From Halomonas heilongjiangensis (lineage in GTDB: Bacteria > Pseudomonadota > Gammaproteobacteria > Pseudomonadales > Halomonadaceae): a stretch of DNA of 64,000 bases. Below, in pieces: positions 43,055 through 53,220 of this stretch. The DNA is taken from assembly GCF_002879645.1 (NCBI RefSeq), contig NZ_PNRE01000019.1, forward strand, positions 62,001 to 126,000, given 5' to 3'. The translations under genes were made by a program, and so were the position numbers. A model generated the notes under the pieces. It searched no databases and was not told the DNA's origin. It saw only the letters and a list, made by a program, of their open reading frames with translations. The first letter of the stretch is position 1. Each line of letters begins with the position of its first letter.

Positions 43055-44284
43055 ATGAGCGACCCCTCCCCGTCACTGCATCTGCGGCAACGCCTGCGCC
43101 GGGGCCGCGATCGTCTGGCCACCGCGCTGATCACCGCCGGCGGCATCGGGGTGGTGGCCGCGCTGCTGGCCATCGGGGTCTTCCTGGTGGTGGAAGTACT
43201 GCCGCTGTTCTGGCCCGCCCCGGCTGACACCGGCGCCGACGTGAGCTGGCAGGCGCTGTGGCTGCCGCAATCCTACGAGGGCTACGACGCGCCACAGCAT
43301 CGCTGGCAGCCCACGGTGACCTCGGCGGAGGAACGACCGCAGTACGGCATGACCCCGCTCGTCTGGGGGACCCTCAAGGCAGCGGCCTGGGCACTGGTGA
43401 TCGCCGTGCCGCTGGCGCTGGGGGCGGCGATCCACTCCGCCTTGTTCATGTCGCGGCGGCTGCGCAGCCGCATCAAGCCCACCCTGGAGCTGATGGAGGC
43501 GCTGCCCGGCGTGGTGATCGGCTTCATCGCCGGCCTGGTGCTGGCCCCCTGGGTGGAGCGGCACCTGGCCGGGGCCCTGGCGATGGTGGTGCTGCTGCCG
43601 CCGGGGGTGTTGATCGCCGGCTGGGGCTGGACGCGCCTGCCGGCACCGCTGCGTCGCGGCCTGCCGCTGGGCTGGGCGGGGCTCTGGCTGATCCCCTGGT
43701 TGCTGGTGCTGGTGACTGCGGCGCTGGCCCTCGCCCCCTGGCTGGAGGCCGGGTGGTTCGGCGGTGACCTGCGCGGCTGGCTGGAGACCCGCCTGGGGCT
43801 CGAGTATGCCAGCCGCAATGCCGTGATCGTCGGGCTGGCCATGGGGTTCGCGGTGATGCCCAGCATCTACGCCCTGGCCGAGGACGCGCTGTCCGGCGTC
43901 CCGGCCAGCCTCGCCGAGGGCGCCCAGGCGCTGGGCGCGACCCGCTGGCAGACCCTGTGGCAGGTCATGCTGCCCGCGGCCAGCCCAGGGGTCTTCTCGG
44001 CGGTGATGATCGGTGCCGGTCGGGCGGTGGGCGAGACGATGATCGTGCTGATGGCCAGTGGCAATGCCGCGCTGATGACCCTGAGCCCCTTCGATGGCAT
44101 GCGCTCGATGGCCGCCAGCATCGCCATCGAGCTGCCCGAGGCCGCTCTCGGCGGTACCCACTACCGGCTGCTGCTGCTGGCGGCCCTGGCGCTGTTCGTC
44201 TTCACCTTCCTGGTCAATACCCTGGCCGAGGTGGTGCGTGTTCGACTGCGGCGCCGCTACCGGCGCCTGGGCGGTGCACCATGA
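43055..44284 (+). CDS. pstC: Phosphate ABC transporter permease PstC
   Basis: The 409-residue inner-membrane protein has an N-terminal helix (ATALITAGGIGVVAALLAIGVF, in part), a periplasmic segment, and the permease core with MEALPGVVIGFIAGLVLAPW and the EAA-loop region LGATRWQTLWQVMLPAA. ATG 43055 is preferred over GTG 43049 for ribosome-site spacing. The last base triplet overlaps the pstA start (ATGA). Confidence 0.9.
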   Translation: MSDPSPSLHLRQRLRRGRDRLATALITAGGIGVVAALLAIGVFLVVEVLPLFWPAPADTGADVSWQALWLPQSYEGYDAPQHRWQPTVTSAEERPQYGMTPLVWGTLKAAAWALVIAVPLALGAAIHSALFMSRRLRSRIKPTLELMEALPGVVIGFIAGLVLAPWVERHLAGALAMVVLLPPGVLIAGWGWTRLPAPLRRGLPLGWAGLWLIPWLLVLVTAALALAPWLEAGWFGGDLRGWLETRLGLEYASRNAVIVGLAMGFAVMPSIYALAEDALSGVPASLAEGAQALGATRWQTLWQVMLPAASPGVFSAVMIGAGRAVGETMIVLMASGNAALMTLSPFDGMRSMAASIAIELPEAALGGTHYRLLLLAALALFVFTFLVNTLAEVVRVRLRRRYRRLGGAP

Positions 44285-45840
44285 TGCCCCGCGTCCTTCC
44301 CCGGCGGCGCTGGGGCGAGGGGCCCTGGCCCTGGCTGGCGGCAGGCAGCGTGGCGCTGTCGCTGCTGGCGCTGGGCGCCCTGCTGCTGCTGTTGGCGGGG
44401 CGTGGCCTGGGCCACTTCTGGCCGGCGCCGGTGGCCCTGGTCGAGCTCGAGAATGGCCACCGGCTGGCCGGCGAGGCGGTGAAGGAGGAGCCGCCAGGCG
44501 AGGAGGCGAGCGGAACCCGCGGGCGCGAGCGGCTCTATCGCACCGCGAACCGCGACCTGGACGCTGGCAGCTGGACCTGGGTGGCGCTGGAGGCGATCGC
44601 CGACGTGAGTCATCCGAGCGAACTGGTGGTGCTCGAGCGTCGCCGCTGGGGGGACTTCATCGGCCGGCTGGTGGCGGTGGAGCGCGACGGACGCGCGCTC
44701 GGCGAGGGAGCATCGGCCTGGCCGGTGCTCCAGGCGCGCCTCGATGCGCTGCAGGCGCTGCGCGACGAGCAGGCCAGGCTGCGCCGGGAGTCGATCCTGC
44801 CGCTGGCGGCACGCTTGGCGGCCGGCCCCGACGCCGAGGCGAGCCGAGAGCTGGCCCTGGCCAATGCCCGGCGGCGCGCGCTCCAGGCCGAGGCGGACCG
44901 TGATCGCCTGGTGCTGGAGAGCGTCGACGGCCGACGACTGGAGCAGCCGCTGGCCGAGGTGGTGCGCGCCTGGCGACCCAATGCCATGTCGCCGCTCGAG
45001 AAGCTCGCCGCCTGGGGCCAGGGCGTCTGGCGCTTCCTCTCCGAGGGACCGCGGGCCGCGAATACCGCCGGCGGGGTATGGCCGGCGATCTTCGGTACCG
45101 TGCTGATGGTGCTGCTGATGTCGGTGCTGGTCACCCCCTTCGGCGTGCTCGCGGCGGTCTATCTCAACGAGGTGGCGCACCAGGGGCGCCTCACCCGGCT
45201 GGTGCGCATCGCCGTGCGCAACCTGGCCGGGGTGCCGTCGATCGTCTACGGCGTCTTCGGCCTGGGGGTGTTCGTCCATGGCATCGGTGGCTCACTGGAT
45301 GGCTGGTTCTTCGAGGAGGCACTGCCCTCGCCGACCTTCGGCACCGGGGGGCTGCTGTGGGCGTCGCTGACCCTGGCGCTGCTGACCCTGCCGGTGGTGA
45401 TCGTGGCCACCGAGGAGGGGTTGGCGCGGATCCCCGACCACCAGCGCGAGGGCGCCCTGGCCCTGGGCGCCACCCGCCTGGAGATGCTCGCCCGGGTGGT
45501 GCTGCCCATGGCGGCGCCGGCGATGCTCACCGGGGTGATCCTGGCGGTGGCGAGGGCCGCCGGTGAGGTGGCGCCGCTGATGCTGGTGGGGGTGGCCAAG
45601 CTGGCGCCTCAGGTGCCGGTGGACGGTGACTTCCCCTTCCTGCATCTTGACAGGAAGTTCATGCACCTGGGCTACCACATCTTCGACACGGCCTTCCACG
45701 GCGGCGATGTCCAGGCCGCCTTGCCACTGGTCTACGCCACCGCGCTGCTGCTGGTGCTGGTGATCCTGGTGCTTAACCTGACTGCAATATTTCTGCGCCA
45801 TCATCTGAAGGTGCGTCATGGGGCGCTGCCGCGCGTCTGA
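44281..45840 (+). CDS. pstA: Phosphate ABC transporter permease PstA, long form
   Basis: The 519-residue protein is much longer than E. coli PstA (about 296). After the first membrane helix it has a soluble insert of roughly 200 residues, rich in Arg, Glu and Ala and probably helical (LDALQALRDEQARLRRES), before the conserved core: AVYLNEVAHQG, RNLAGVPSIVYGVFGLGVFV, LGATRLEMLARVVLPMAAPAM. Long PstA proteins also occur in Pseudomonas. Coupled to pstC by a 4-base overlap. Confidence 0.9.
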   Translation: MMPRVLPRRRWGEGPWPWLAAGSVALSLLALGALLLLLAGRGLGHFWPAPVALVELENGHRLAGEAVKEEPPGEEASGTRGRERLYRTANRDLDAGSWTWVALEAIADVSHPSELVVLERRRWGDFIGRLVAVERDGRALGEGASAWPVLQARLDALQALRDEQARLRRESILPLAARLAAGPDAEASRELALANARRRALQAEADRDRLVLESVDGRRLEQPLAEVVRAWRPNAMSPLEKLAAWGQGVWRFLSEGPRAANTAGGVWPAIFGTVLMVLLMSVLVTPFGVLAAVYLNEVAHQGRLTRLVRIAVRNLAGVPSIVYGVFGLGVFVHGIGGSLDGWFFEEALPSPTFGTGGLLWASLTLALLTLPVVIVATEEGLARIPDHQREGALALGATRLEMLARVVLPMAAPAMLTGVILAVARAAGEVAPLMLVGVAKLAPQVPVDGDFPFLHLDRKFMHLGYHIFDTAFHGGDVQAALPLVYATALLLVLVILVLNLTAIFLRHHLKVRHGALPRV

Positions 45841-45876
45841 TCGTCGGACGCCGTGGTGCCGGGAGGAGTGAGCTCG

Positions 45877-46692
45877 ATGTCCGTGTTTCCGCAGCCGCGA
45901 ACGTCTTCGATCGGGCCGATTCTCGATGTCGACCGCGAGGCCAGTTGCCTGGAGATCGAGGGCCTGAGCCTCGCCTATGGCGACAAGCCGGCACTGCGCG
46001 GTCTCGCGTTGCGAGTGCCCCGGCATCGGGTGACGGCCTTCATCGGGCCCTCGGGCTGCGGCAAGTCGACCCTGCTGCGGGCTCTCAATCGCCTCCACGA
46101 CCTCAACGAGGAGGTCCGCCACGAGGGGAGAATCCTGCTCGAGGGGCAGGACATCCACGCCCCCGAGGTGGCGGTGGCCGAGCTGCGGCGGCGGGTGGGC
46201 ATGGTGTTCCAGGTACCCAACCCCTTCCCGATGTCGATCTACGACAACGTGGCCTTCGGTCTGCGCCTGCTGGGCGGGATGCGCCGGCGGCAGATGGACG
46301 ACGTGGTCGAGTGGGCTCTGACCTCGGCGGCACTGTGGCACGAGGTGAAGGATCGCCTGAGGGCCTCGGCCTGGTCGCTGTCCGGTGGCCAGCAGCAGCG
46401 CCTGGTGATCGCCCGGACCCTGGCGGTGAGGCCCGAGGTGCTGCTGCTCGACGAGCCGGCCTCGGCCCTGGACCCCATCTCGACGCTGAAGATCGAGGAA
46501 CTGATCCGCAATCTCAAGTCGCAGCTGACCCTGGTGCTGGTTACCCACAACATGCAGCAGGCGGCACGGGTCTCCGACTACACCGCCTTCCTGCAGGAGG
46601 GGGAGCTGGTGGAGTACGGCCCCACCGACGACCTGTTCACCAACCCGCGCCTGCGGCGTACCGAGAACTACATTACCGGGCGCATGGCCTGA
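45877..46692 (+). CDS. pstB: Phosphate ABC transporter ATPase PstB
   Basis: The 271-residue protein has Walker A GPSGCGKS (57-64), the PstB-specific [20 protein letters not shown], the signature LSGGQQQRL, Walker [14 protein letters not shown] and [17 protein letters not shown] 45877 is preceded by GGGAGGAG. Fourth gene of the cluster. Confidence 0.95.
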   Translation: MSVFPQPRTSSIGPILDVDREASCLEIEGLSLAYGDKPALRGLALRVPRHRVTAFIGPSGCGKSTLLRALNRLHDLNEEVRHEGRILLEGQDIHAPEVAVAELRRRVGMVFQVPNPFPMSIYDNVAFGLRLLGGMRRRQMDDVVEWALTSAALWHEVKDRLRASAWSLSGGQQQRLVIARTLAVRPEVLLLDEPASALDPISTLKIEELIRNLKSQLTLVLVTHNMQQAARVSDYTAFLQEGELVEYGPTDDLFTNPRLRRTENYITGRMA

Positions 46693-46715
46693 CGCCCTGC
46701 CCCCAGGAGAGCCTC

Positions 46716-47444
46716 ATGGACATCACCAGCGATACGCATAGCCAGCATATCTCCCGGCAGTTCAACCAGGAGCTCGAGGAGCTCAAGACCCGCCTGATGG
46801 CCATGGGGGGGCTGGTCGAGAAGCAGGTCCAGGACGCGGTCACCGCGCTGCTCGACGGCGATACCCGCCTGGCCGAGCGGGTGATCGACAACGACAATCA
46901 GGTCAACGCCATGCAGATCCGCCTCGACGAGGAGTGCACCCGGGTACTGGCCCGCCGCCAGCCGGCGGCGTCCGACCTGCGCCTGGTGCTGGCGGTGATC
47001 CGCGCCGCCTCGGACCTCGAGCGCATCGGCGACGAGGCCAGCAAGATCGCCCGCAACGCCATCGGCCTGGTGGAGGCCGACAACGGTTCCCGCGGCTTCG
47101 TCGAGGTGAGGCTGATCAGCGAGCATGTGCGCATGATGGTGCGCGACGCCCTGACCTCGTTCGCCCGTTTCGATACCGAGCTGGCCCTCAAGGTGGTCCA
47201 CGAGGACGAGCAGGTGGACAGCGAGTACCAGAGCGCCATGCGCGCGCTGATGACCTTCATGATGGAGGACGCCCGCGCGATCTCGCCGGTGCTCAGCGTG
47301 ATGTGGATCCTGCGCGCCCTGGAGCGCATCGGCGATCATGCCAACAACCTGGCCGAGTATGTGGTCTATCTGGTCAAGGGGCTCGACATCCGTCACACCG
47401 ACCCGGACGAACTCGACGAGCAGTCGCTGACCCGCAAGGGTTGA
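46716..47444 (+). CDS. phoU: Phosphate signalling protein PhoU
   Basis: The 242-residue protein is a pair of three-helix bundles with the two PhoU metal motifs (ASDLERIGDEASKIARNA and ALERIGDHANNLAEYVV). PhoU links the Pst transporter to PhoR, keeping the regulon off when phosphate is ample. The start ATG follows GGAGA. Last gene of pst. Confidence 0.95.
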   Translation: MDITSDTHSQHISRQFNQELEELKTRLMAMGGLVEKQVQDAVTALLDGDTRLAERVIDNDNQVNAMQIRLDEECTRVLARRQPAASDLRLVLAVIRAASDLERIGDEASKIARNAIGLVEADNGSRGFVEVRLISEHVRMMVRDALTSFARFDTELALKVVHEDEQVDSEYQSAMRALMTFMMEDARAISPVLSVMWILRALERIGDHANNLAEYVVYLVKGLDIRHTDPDELDEQSLTRKG

Positions 47445-47474
47445 CCGGCAAGCGGGTTTGGCCGTCAATGACGC

Positions 47475-47500
47475 AGGCCACCGTCTCCGGGCGGTGGCCT
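47475..47500 (+). terminator. Probable terminator of the pst operon
   Basis: AGGCCACCG pairs perfectly with CGGTGGCCT around an 8-base loop, 31 bases after phoU. The following sequence (GTCGTGTTGTTG) is only partly T-rich. Confidence 0.5.
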
Positions 47501-47538
47501 GTCGTGTTGTTGAGTGCGTCGCTTCCTCGAGGTCCCCC

Positions 47539-48270
47539 ATGCTCGATGCCTTCTCGGCCCTTTCCCGCGGTACCCGGCTGGTCTATACCCGCGGCCTGCG
47601 CCGCTATGTCTTCGTGCCCATCGCCGTCAACCTGCTGGTCTATGCGGCCATGCTGCGCTACGTGCTGGCCAACTTCGGTCTCTGGCTCGACGGCTGGATG
47701 GCCATGGTCCCCGGCTGGCTCGCCTGGCTCTCCTGGCTGATCTGGCCGCTGTTCGTGATCAGCCTGGTGCTGATCGTGTTCTTCACCTTCACCCTGGTGA
47801 CCCACCTGATCGCTGCGCCCTTCTACGGCTTCCTGGCGGCGAAGGTCGAGGTGGTCGCCACCGGCCGGCCGCCGCTGGACGACCGGGGCCTGGCGAGGAC
47901 CGCGGTGGACGCCCTGGGCCGCGAGCTGGTCAAGCTGGCCTACATCCTGCCGCGCATGGCGCTGCTGTTCGTGATCAGCTGGATCCCGTTGCTCAATCTG
48001 GTCGCCCCGCTGCTGTGGCTGGCCTTCTCGGCCTGGATCATGGCCATCACCTACCTCGACTATCCCATGGACAACAACAAGGTGAGCTTCGCCGACATGC
48101 GCCGCCGCCTCGCCGCCCGCTGGTGGCCGACGCTGAGCTACGGTGGCTGGGTGACCCTGATCACCTGGATCCCGCTGGCCAACCTCTTCCTGCTGCCCGG
48201 CGCCGTGGCCGCCGCGGTGCTGATGTGGGAACGCCACTATCGTGGCCAGTGCGATCTTTCGCCGCATTGA
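47539..48270 (+). CDS. cysZ: Sulfate permease-like protein CysZ
   Basis: The 243-residue membrane protein shows the CysZ/EI24 pattern: LVYTRGLRRYVFVPIAVNLL, LIAAPFYGFLAAKVE, and YLDYPMDNNKVSF followed by a conserved R/W-rich loop. CysZ supplies sulfate for cysteine synthesis. ATG 47539 has GAGGT five bases upstream. Confidence 0.9.
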   Translation: MLDAFSALSRGTRLVYTRGLRRYVFVPIAVNLLVYAAMLRYVLANFGLWLDGWMAMVPGWLAWLSWLIWPLFVISLVLIVFFTFTLVTHLIAAPFYGFLAAKVEVVATGRPPLDDRGLARTAVDALGRELVKLAYILPRMALLFVISWIPLLNLVAPLLWLAFSAWIMAITYLDYPMDNNKVSFADMRRRLAARWWPTLSYGGWVTLITWIPLANLFLLPGAVAAAVLMWERHYRGQCDLSPH

Positions 48271-48335
48271 GCGGCTTCCCCGGAGCGACCTGCTATCCTC
48301 AGGCAAACCCCAACACCGACAAGGACCTATGCAAG

Positions 48336-48815
48336 ATGCGCGTGATCGCCTCCCTGCTGCTGGCCGCCGGCCTGGTGCTCTCCACCGTCGCCACGGCCCA
48401 CGACTATCGCCTGGATGACGTGCGGGTCAGCCACCCCTTTGCCACCCCGGCACCGCCCGGCGTGCCCCACGGCGCGGCCTATGTGGACATCGGCGTGGAG
48501 GGGGATGAGCCCGCCGTGCTGGTGGGCGCCCGCAGTCCGGCGAGCGAGACGGTCGAGTTCCATGACATGTCCATGGACGACGGCGTGATGCGGATGCGCC
48601 GGGTCGAACGGATCGATATCCCCGCCGGCACCCTCCAGACCATGCGTCCGGGCGGCGGTTATCACCTGATGCTGATGAACCTCGTCACCCCGCTCAACGA
48701 GGGCGAGCGCTTCCCGCTGACCCTGGAGTTCGCCGAACGCGGCGAGATCGAGGTGGAGGTCTGGGTACAGGGCGCCCGGGAGGGCAGCGGCGACGCCGCG
48801 GATCACCATCACTGA
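48336..48815 (+). CDS. Periplasmic copper chaperone, PCuAC family
   Basis: The 159-residue protein has a signal peptide (cut after ATA, about residue 21) and the PCuAC copper site, near the H-x10-M-x21-H-x-M pattern: H76 in FHDMSMDD, M87, H110 and M112 in GGGYHLMLM; the middle spacing is one residue longer than the canonical form. A His-rich tail (DHHH) ends it. Such proteins deliver Cu+ to cytochrome oxidase. Confidence 0.87.
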   Translation: MRVIASLLLAAGLVLSTVATAHDYRLDDVRVSHPFATPAPPGVPHGAAYVDIGVEGDEPAVLVGARSPASETVEFHDMSMDDGVMRMRRVERIDIPAGTLQTMRPGGGYHLMLMNLVTPLNEGERFPLTLEFAERGEIEVEVWVQGAREGSGDAADHHH

Positions 48816-48829
48816 GGCGGGGCAGGGAA

Positions 48830-49190
48830 GCCCGCCGGCCCAGGGGGCAGGGCAGCTTATCGATCTCGATGCCGGTGGCCGCGGTGACGGCCGGCAGCGG
48901 TGACAGCAACAGGCTGGCCACGTAGTAGATGACCGCCCCGAGGAGCGAGCCGGTGAACCAGCCGTAGTCGTAGAACCAGTACAGGGTGCCGGTGGTCAGC
49001 GACAGGAGGGTCAGCGACACCGGTATGCCGAAGGCGATGAAGCCGGCGACATTGACGGCCGGGTAGGCCTGCCCATCCCGATACAGGCTCGGCACGTCGA
49101 GCTGCTGGCGCTTGATCAGGAAATAGTCCACCGCCATGATCCCGGCGATCGGCCCCAGCAGGCTGGAATACCCCAGCAGCCAATTCGGCT
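48830..49190 (-). pseudogene. Remnant of an NCS1-family nucleobase/hydantoin permease (C-terminal part)
   Basis: The minus-strand reading frame gives WLLGYSSLLGPIAGIMAVDY, FLIKRQQLDVPSLYRDGQAY and WFYDYGWFTGSLLGAVIYYV, the last membrane helices of an NCS1 transporter such as an allantoin, hydantoin or uracil permease. About 300 N-terminal residues are missing. The frame also runs past the expected end without a stop into sequence opposite the copper chaperone gene, so both ends are broken. Non-functional. Confidence 0.75.
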
Positions 49191-49411
49191 TTCGCATCGT
49201 CGAGGAGATGAAGGACGGGCTGTCGCGCTGGATGGCCGCGAAGGGCTACCGCTCGATCGAGGCGTTCTCCGGCAGGGCGGTGACCAACACCACCGACTGG
49301 AAGCACCTCGACATGAACTTCCGGACCATCGCCCACATCGACCAGGACGCGTGCATCCAGTGCGGGCGCTGCTACATCGCCTGCGAGGACACCTCGCACC
49401 AGTCGATCGCC
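49184..49411 (+). pseudogene. preA: Remnant of preA, NAD-dependent dihydropyrimidine dehydrogenase subunit
   Basis: The plus-strand frame encodes FGFRIVEEMKDGLSRWM, SFSGRAVTN-like AFSGRAVTNTTDWKHLD and AHIDQDACIQCGRCYIACED, the C-terminal region of PreA with one 4Fe-4S motif (CxxCxxCxxxC). The large N-terminal flavin domain and the second cluster motif are missing, and after about 49411 the frame drifts into unrelated sequence. It abuts the NCS1 fragment head to head at about 49185. Confidence 0.75.
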
Positions 49412-49494
49412 AAGGGCCCTTTCGGAAAATCGATAAAAAACAAGCCTATACTCGGATCATACACAAGTAGCCACCACGGCGACAGCGAGGGGGC

Positions 49495-50832
49495 CTAGGG
49501 CGCGGGATCGAGCGAGCCGCGGGGACTGGCCGGGGCGGCGGAGGCGGGTGCCGCCAGGCGGGCGGCCGGATACACGCAGCGGAACAGGGCGCCGTGGCCG
49601 GGGCGGGAGTCGATCTCCAGGCGGGCGTCGTGGCGCAACAGCACGTGCTTGACGATGGCCAGGCCCAGGCCGGTGCCGCCGCTGGCGGCGCTGCGCCCCT
49701 TGTCGACCCGGTAGAAGCGTTCGGTGAGCCGGGGGAGATGCACCGGGTCGATGCCGTCGCCGTCGTCCTCCACCTCCAGGCAGGCGCCCTGGGGGTGGGG
49801 CCTCCAGCGCAGGGTGACCCGGCACCCCTCGGCGGTGTAGCGCACGGCGTTGAAGGCGAGGTTGGAGATGGCGCTGCGGATCTCCTGCTCGCTGCCGATC
49901 AGTCGCCGCGTTTCCTCGACCTCCACGGTGATTCGCTGGCGCCCGGCGGAGAGCGCCTCGGCATCGCGGCGTACGCTCTCCAGCAGGGTGTCCATGGCCA
50001 GGGGCGCGTGGTCGTCGCCGCCCTGGTCGATCTCCAGCCGCGAGAGCAGCAGCAGGTCGTTGACCAGGTTCTGCATGCGCGTGGTCTGCTCCTGCATCCG
50101 GGTCAGGCCGCGGACCAGGCGCGGGGGAAGGCCCTCGACCAGGTCGTGGTAGGTCTCCAGATAGCCGGTCAGCACGGTCAGGGGCGTTCGCAGCTCATGG
50201 GAGACGTTGGCCACGAAATCGCGGCGCATCTCCTCCAGGCGGTGCAGGCGGGTGATGTCGCGGGCCATCAGCAGCCGCTCGTCGTCGCCGTAGAGGGTGA
50301 TCTGGAACTGCAGGATCAGCCGTTCGTCGATCGGCGAGGGCAGGGTCAACGGCTCGCGGTAATCGCGGGCGTGGAAGTAGTCGACGAAGCGCGGGTCGCG
50401 GATCAGGTTGGTGACGTGCTGGCCACGGTCGTGGGCGGCCTCCAGGCCGAGCATCCGGGTGGCGGCACTGTTCCACCACTCCAGGTCGCCGTGCCGGTCG
50501 AGCATCACCACGCTGTCGTGCATCGCCTCGGAGGATTCCTGGATACGCTTGAGGGTGCTGCGCAGCCGGCTCTGGGTGAGGCGCTGGCCCTTCTGGTAAC
50601 GGTAGAGGCGGTCGAACAGCTCGCCCCACAGGCCGCTGGCGGCGGGGGGCTCGGCATGGGGGTTGTGGGTCAGCCAGGTGTGCAGGGCGTGCAGCTGGCG
50701 CAGGTGGTGGAGCAGGCAGAGGGCCAGGCCGGCGGCGAGTCCGAGGCCGGGGGCCGAGAACGTCCAGCCTGCCAGGGCGCCGATGCCGGCGAGCAGGCCC
50801 AGGCGCCAGAGTTCACGGCTCCAGGGGCGCAC
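49495..50832 (-). CDS. phoR: Phosphate-regulon sensor histidine kinase PhoR
   Basis: The 445-residue protein has a short N-terminal membrane hairpin (about 10-45), a PAS domain (MHDSVVMLDRHGDLEWWN), the phospho-acceptor SHELRTP (H212) and the ATPase domain with NAVRYT, DDGDGID and GGTGLGLAIVKH. PhoR phosphorylates PhoB when phosphate is low. GTG start lies one base after the phoB stop, so the two are coupled. The Ala/Pro-rich tail is slightly long. Confidence 0.94.
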   Translation of the reverse strand: MRPWSRELWRLGLLAGIGALAGWTFSAPGLGLAAGLALCLLHHLRQLHALHTWLTHNPHAEPPAASGLWGELFDRLYRYQKGQRLTQSRLRSTLKRIQESSEAMHDSVVMLDRHGDLEWWNSAATRMLGLEAAHDRGQHVTNLIRDPRFVDYFHARDYREPLTLPSPIDERLILQFQITLYGDDERLLMARDITRLHRLEEMRRDFVANVSHELRTPLTVLTGYLETYHDLVEGLPPRLVRGLTRMQEQTTRMQNLVNDLLLLSRLEIDQGGDDHAPLAMDTLLESVRRDAEALSAGRQRITVEVEETRRLIGSEQEIRSAISNLAFNAVRYTAEGCRVTLRWRPHPQGACLEVEDDGDGIDPVHLPRLTERFYRVDKGRSAASGGTGLGLAIVKHVLLRHDARLEIDSRPGHGALFRCVYPAARLAAPASAAPASPRGSLDPAP

Positions 50833-50833
50833 G

Positions 50834-51523
<690 letters not shown>

Positions 51524-51574
51524 CCCGGGGCCTCGTGGTCAATGACGGGTCGATGACGATGACAGCATGTCCTT

Positions 51575-51592
51575 GTGACAATAACGTGACAG
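51575..51592 (-). promoter_or_regulatory. Pho box upstream of phoB
   Basis: On the minus strand CTGTCACGTTATTGTCAC forms two heptamers with a 4-base spacer, the PhoB box layout. A further CTGTCAT lies downstream at 51559-51565. The box starts about 50 bases before the phoB ATG. Confidence 0.75.
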
Positions 51593-51610
51593 TGCCGTGC
51601 CGCGCCAGGT

Positions 51611-52507
51611 TCAGCCGCCCTCCAGCGCCGGCCACAGGCTGAGCGCGATACCGGCGAACACCACCAGGCCCGACCAGTGGTTGTTGAGGAAGGCCTGGAA
51701 GCAGCGCTCGCGATCCCGGTGGCGGATCAGGAACTGCTGATGGATGAAGGTCGCCGCCATGGCCGCCAGCCCCACCCAGAAGAAGCCGCCCAGGGCCAGG
51801 CGGGTACCGGCCCAGGCCAGCAGCACCAGCGTCAGCCCCTGCAGCAGGCCGATCATCAGCCGATCGGCGTGGCCGAACAGCACGGCGGTGGACTTGATGC
51901 CGATCTTCAGGTCGTCGTCGCGGTCGACCATGGCGTATTCGGTGTCGTAGGCCACGGTCCAGGCCACGTTGGCGAGGAACAGCAGCCAGGCCTCGGCCGG
52001 GACCCGTCCCAGCACCGCGCCGAAGGCCATGGGGATCGCCCAGGAGAAGGCGGCGCCCAGGAACAGCTGCGGCAGGTGGGTGTAGCGCTTCATGAAGGGG
52101 TAGATGAAGGCCAGCACCACGCCCACCAGAGAGAGCATCACGGTGAACGGGTTGGTGAACCAGACCAGCACGAAGGCGGCGCTCACCAGCACCAGGAACA
52201 GCGCCTGGGCCTCGCCTTCGCCGATACGCCCGGTGGCCAGGGGGCGGTGCCTGGTGCGCTTGACGTGGCCGTCGAAGTGGCGATCGGCATAGTCGTTGAC
52301 CACGCAGCCGGCGGCACGCATCAGGTAGACCCCGGCGACGAAGATCAGCAGCACGTCGCGGCCGGGCACGCCCTCGGCGGCGAACCACAGGGCCCAGAGG
52401 GTGGGCCACATCAGCAGCCAGGTGCCGATCGGGCGGTCGAGGCGCGTCAGCTGCAGGAAGTCGGGCACTCGGGCCAGGCCCTTGGGGCGCATCAGGGATC
52501 GGTCCAT
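51611..52507 (-). CDS. ubiA: 4-hydroxybenzoate polyprenyltransferase UbiA
   Basis: The 298-residue membrane enzyme has both Asp-rich prenyl-diphosphate motifs, NDYADRHFD and [12 protein letters not shown], and about nine helices. It joins a polyprenyl tail to 4-hydroxybenzoate in ubiquinone synthesis. ATG 52507 (GAGG five bases upstream) is used; the frame stays open further upstream through ubiC and that extension is rejected. Follows ubiC by 37 bp. Confidence 0.95.
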   Translation of the reverse strand: MDRSLMRPKGLARVPDFLQLTRLDRPIGTWLLMWPTLWALWFAAEGVPGRDVLLIFVAGVYLMRAAGCVVNDYADRHFDGHVKRTRHRPLATGRIGEGEAQALFLVLVSAAFVLVWFTNPFTVMLSLVGVVLAFIYPFMKRYTHLPQLFLGAAFSWAIPMAFGAVLGRVPAEAWLLFLANVAWTVAYDTEYAMVDRDDDLKIGIKSTAVLFGHADRLMIGLLQGLTLVLLAWAGTRLALGGFFWVGLAAMAATFIHQQFLIRHRDRERCFQAFLNNHWSGLVVFAGIALSLWPALEGG

Positions 52508-52544
52508 CTCGTCCTCGTGATATCCGGTTTGGCTGCCACGGAGC

Positions 52545-53093
52545 CTAGCGCGAAGGCAGCCCCAGGTCATCCGCCATGCGCTCGAGAAAGAACTCCTGCA
52601 CCAGGACCGCGAAGCGCCCGTGGCGGAACACCGAGCGTCGCCCCCAGGGGCCGCTGGCCGCATGGAAGGGCGGCGGTGAGGCGGTGACCTCGATGGGGCT
52701 GCGCTCCAGGCCCGGCTGGCGGAACAGCCAGCTGCCCAGCGAACGCTCGCCGAGCCGCTCGAGGCGTTGGCCGCGCAACCGGGCCAAGGGTGCCACCGAG
52801 CGGGCCACCACCCAGGGGTGCCCGTCGAGGCACAGTGCGACCTCGCGGCACCAGGCATGGCGGGGGTAGGGAAGGCCCAGTACCCGGGCCTCGTCGTGCC
52901 GGGGGCGAATCAGCCGCTGGTCGAGCAGCCGGACCCGGAAGCGCCGCTCGCCGCCGGCGGCGATCAAGCGCGCGGTGAGGGAGTCGCGTGAGGCGACCCA
53001 CCGCCACCAGTCGGGGCTCATGGCCGGACGGGCCGCCGCCAGGGGCCGCCAGCCGGGAGGGGGGCGGGTCTCGGGCGTCTGGTCGTCGTGCAC
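52545..53093 (-). CDS. ubiC: Chorismate pyruvate-lyase UbiC
   Basis: UbiC cleaves chorismate to 4-hydroxybenzoate and pyruvate, feeding UbiA. The 182-residue protein has DSLTARL, the substrate Arg in [15 protein letters not shown] and the catalytic Glu in [13 protein letters not shown] 53093 with GGAG seven bases upstream is the chosen start; an internal ATG (SPDWWRW) would be shorter but lacks a good site. Divergent from the flavoprotein gene. Confidence 0.88.
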   Translation of the reverse strand: MHDDQTPETRPPPGWRPLAAARPAMSPDWWRWVASRDSLTARLIAAGGERRFRVRLLDQRLIRPRHDEARVLGLPYPRHAWCREVALCLDGHPWVVARSVAPLARLRGQRLERLGERSLGSWLFRQPGLERSPIEVTASPPPFHAASGPWGRRSVFRHGRFAVLVQEFFLERMADDLGLPSR

Positions 53094-53220
53094 CGGGTCG
53101 CTCCGCGTCACGTTGTCTATCCAGGTCGGTCGGGGGGCGCATAGTGTAACATGTCGTTCCGACACGCTTCCCTGTGGCAGCCCGGCGCAAGCGTCCGGCG
53201 GACATCGTGCAAGGAACACC

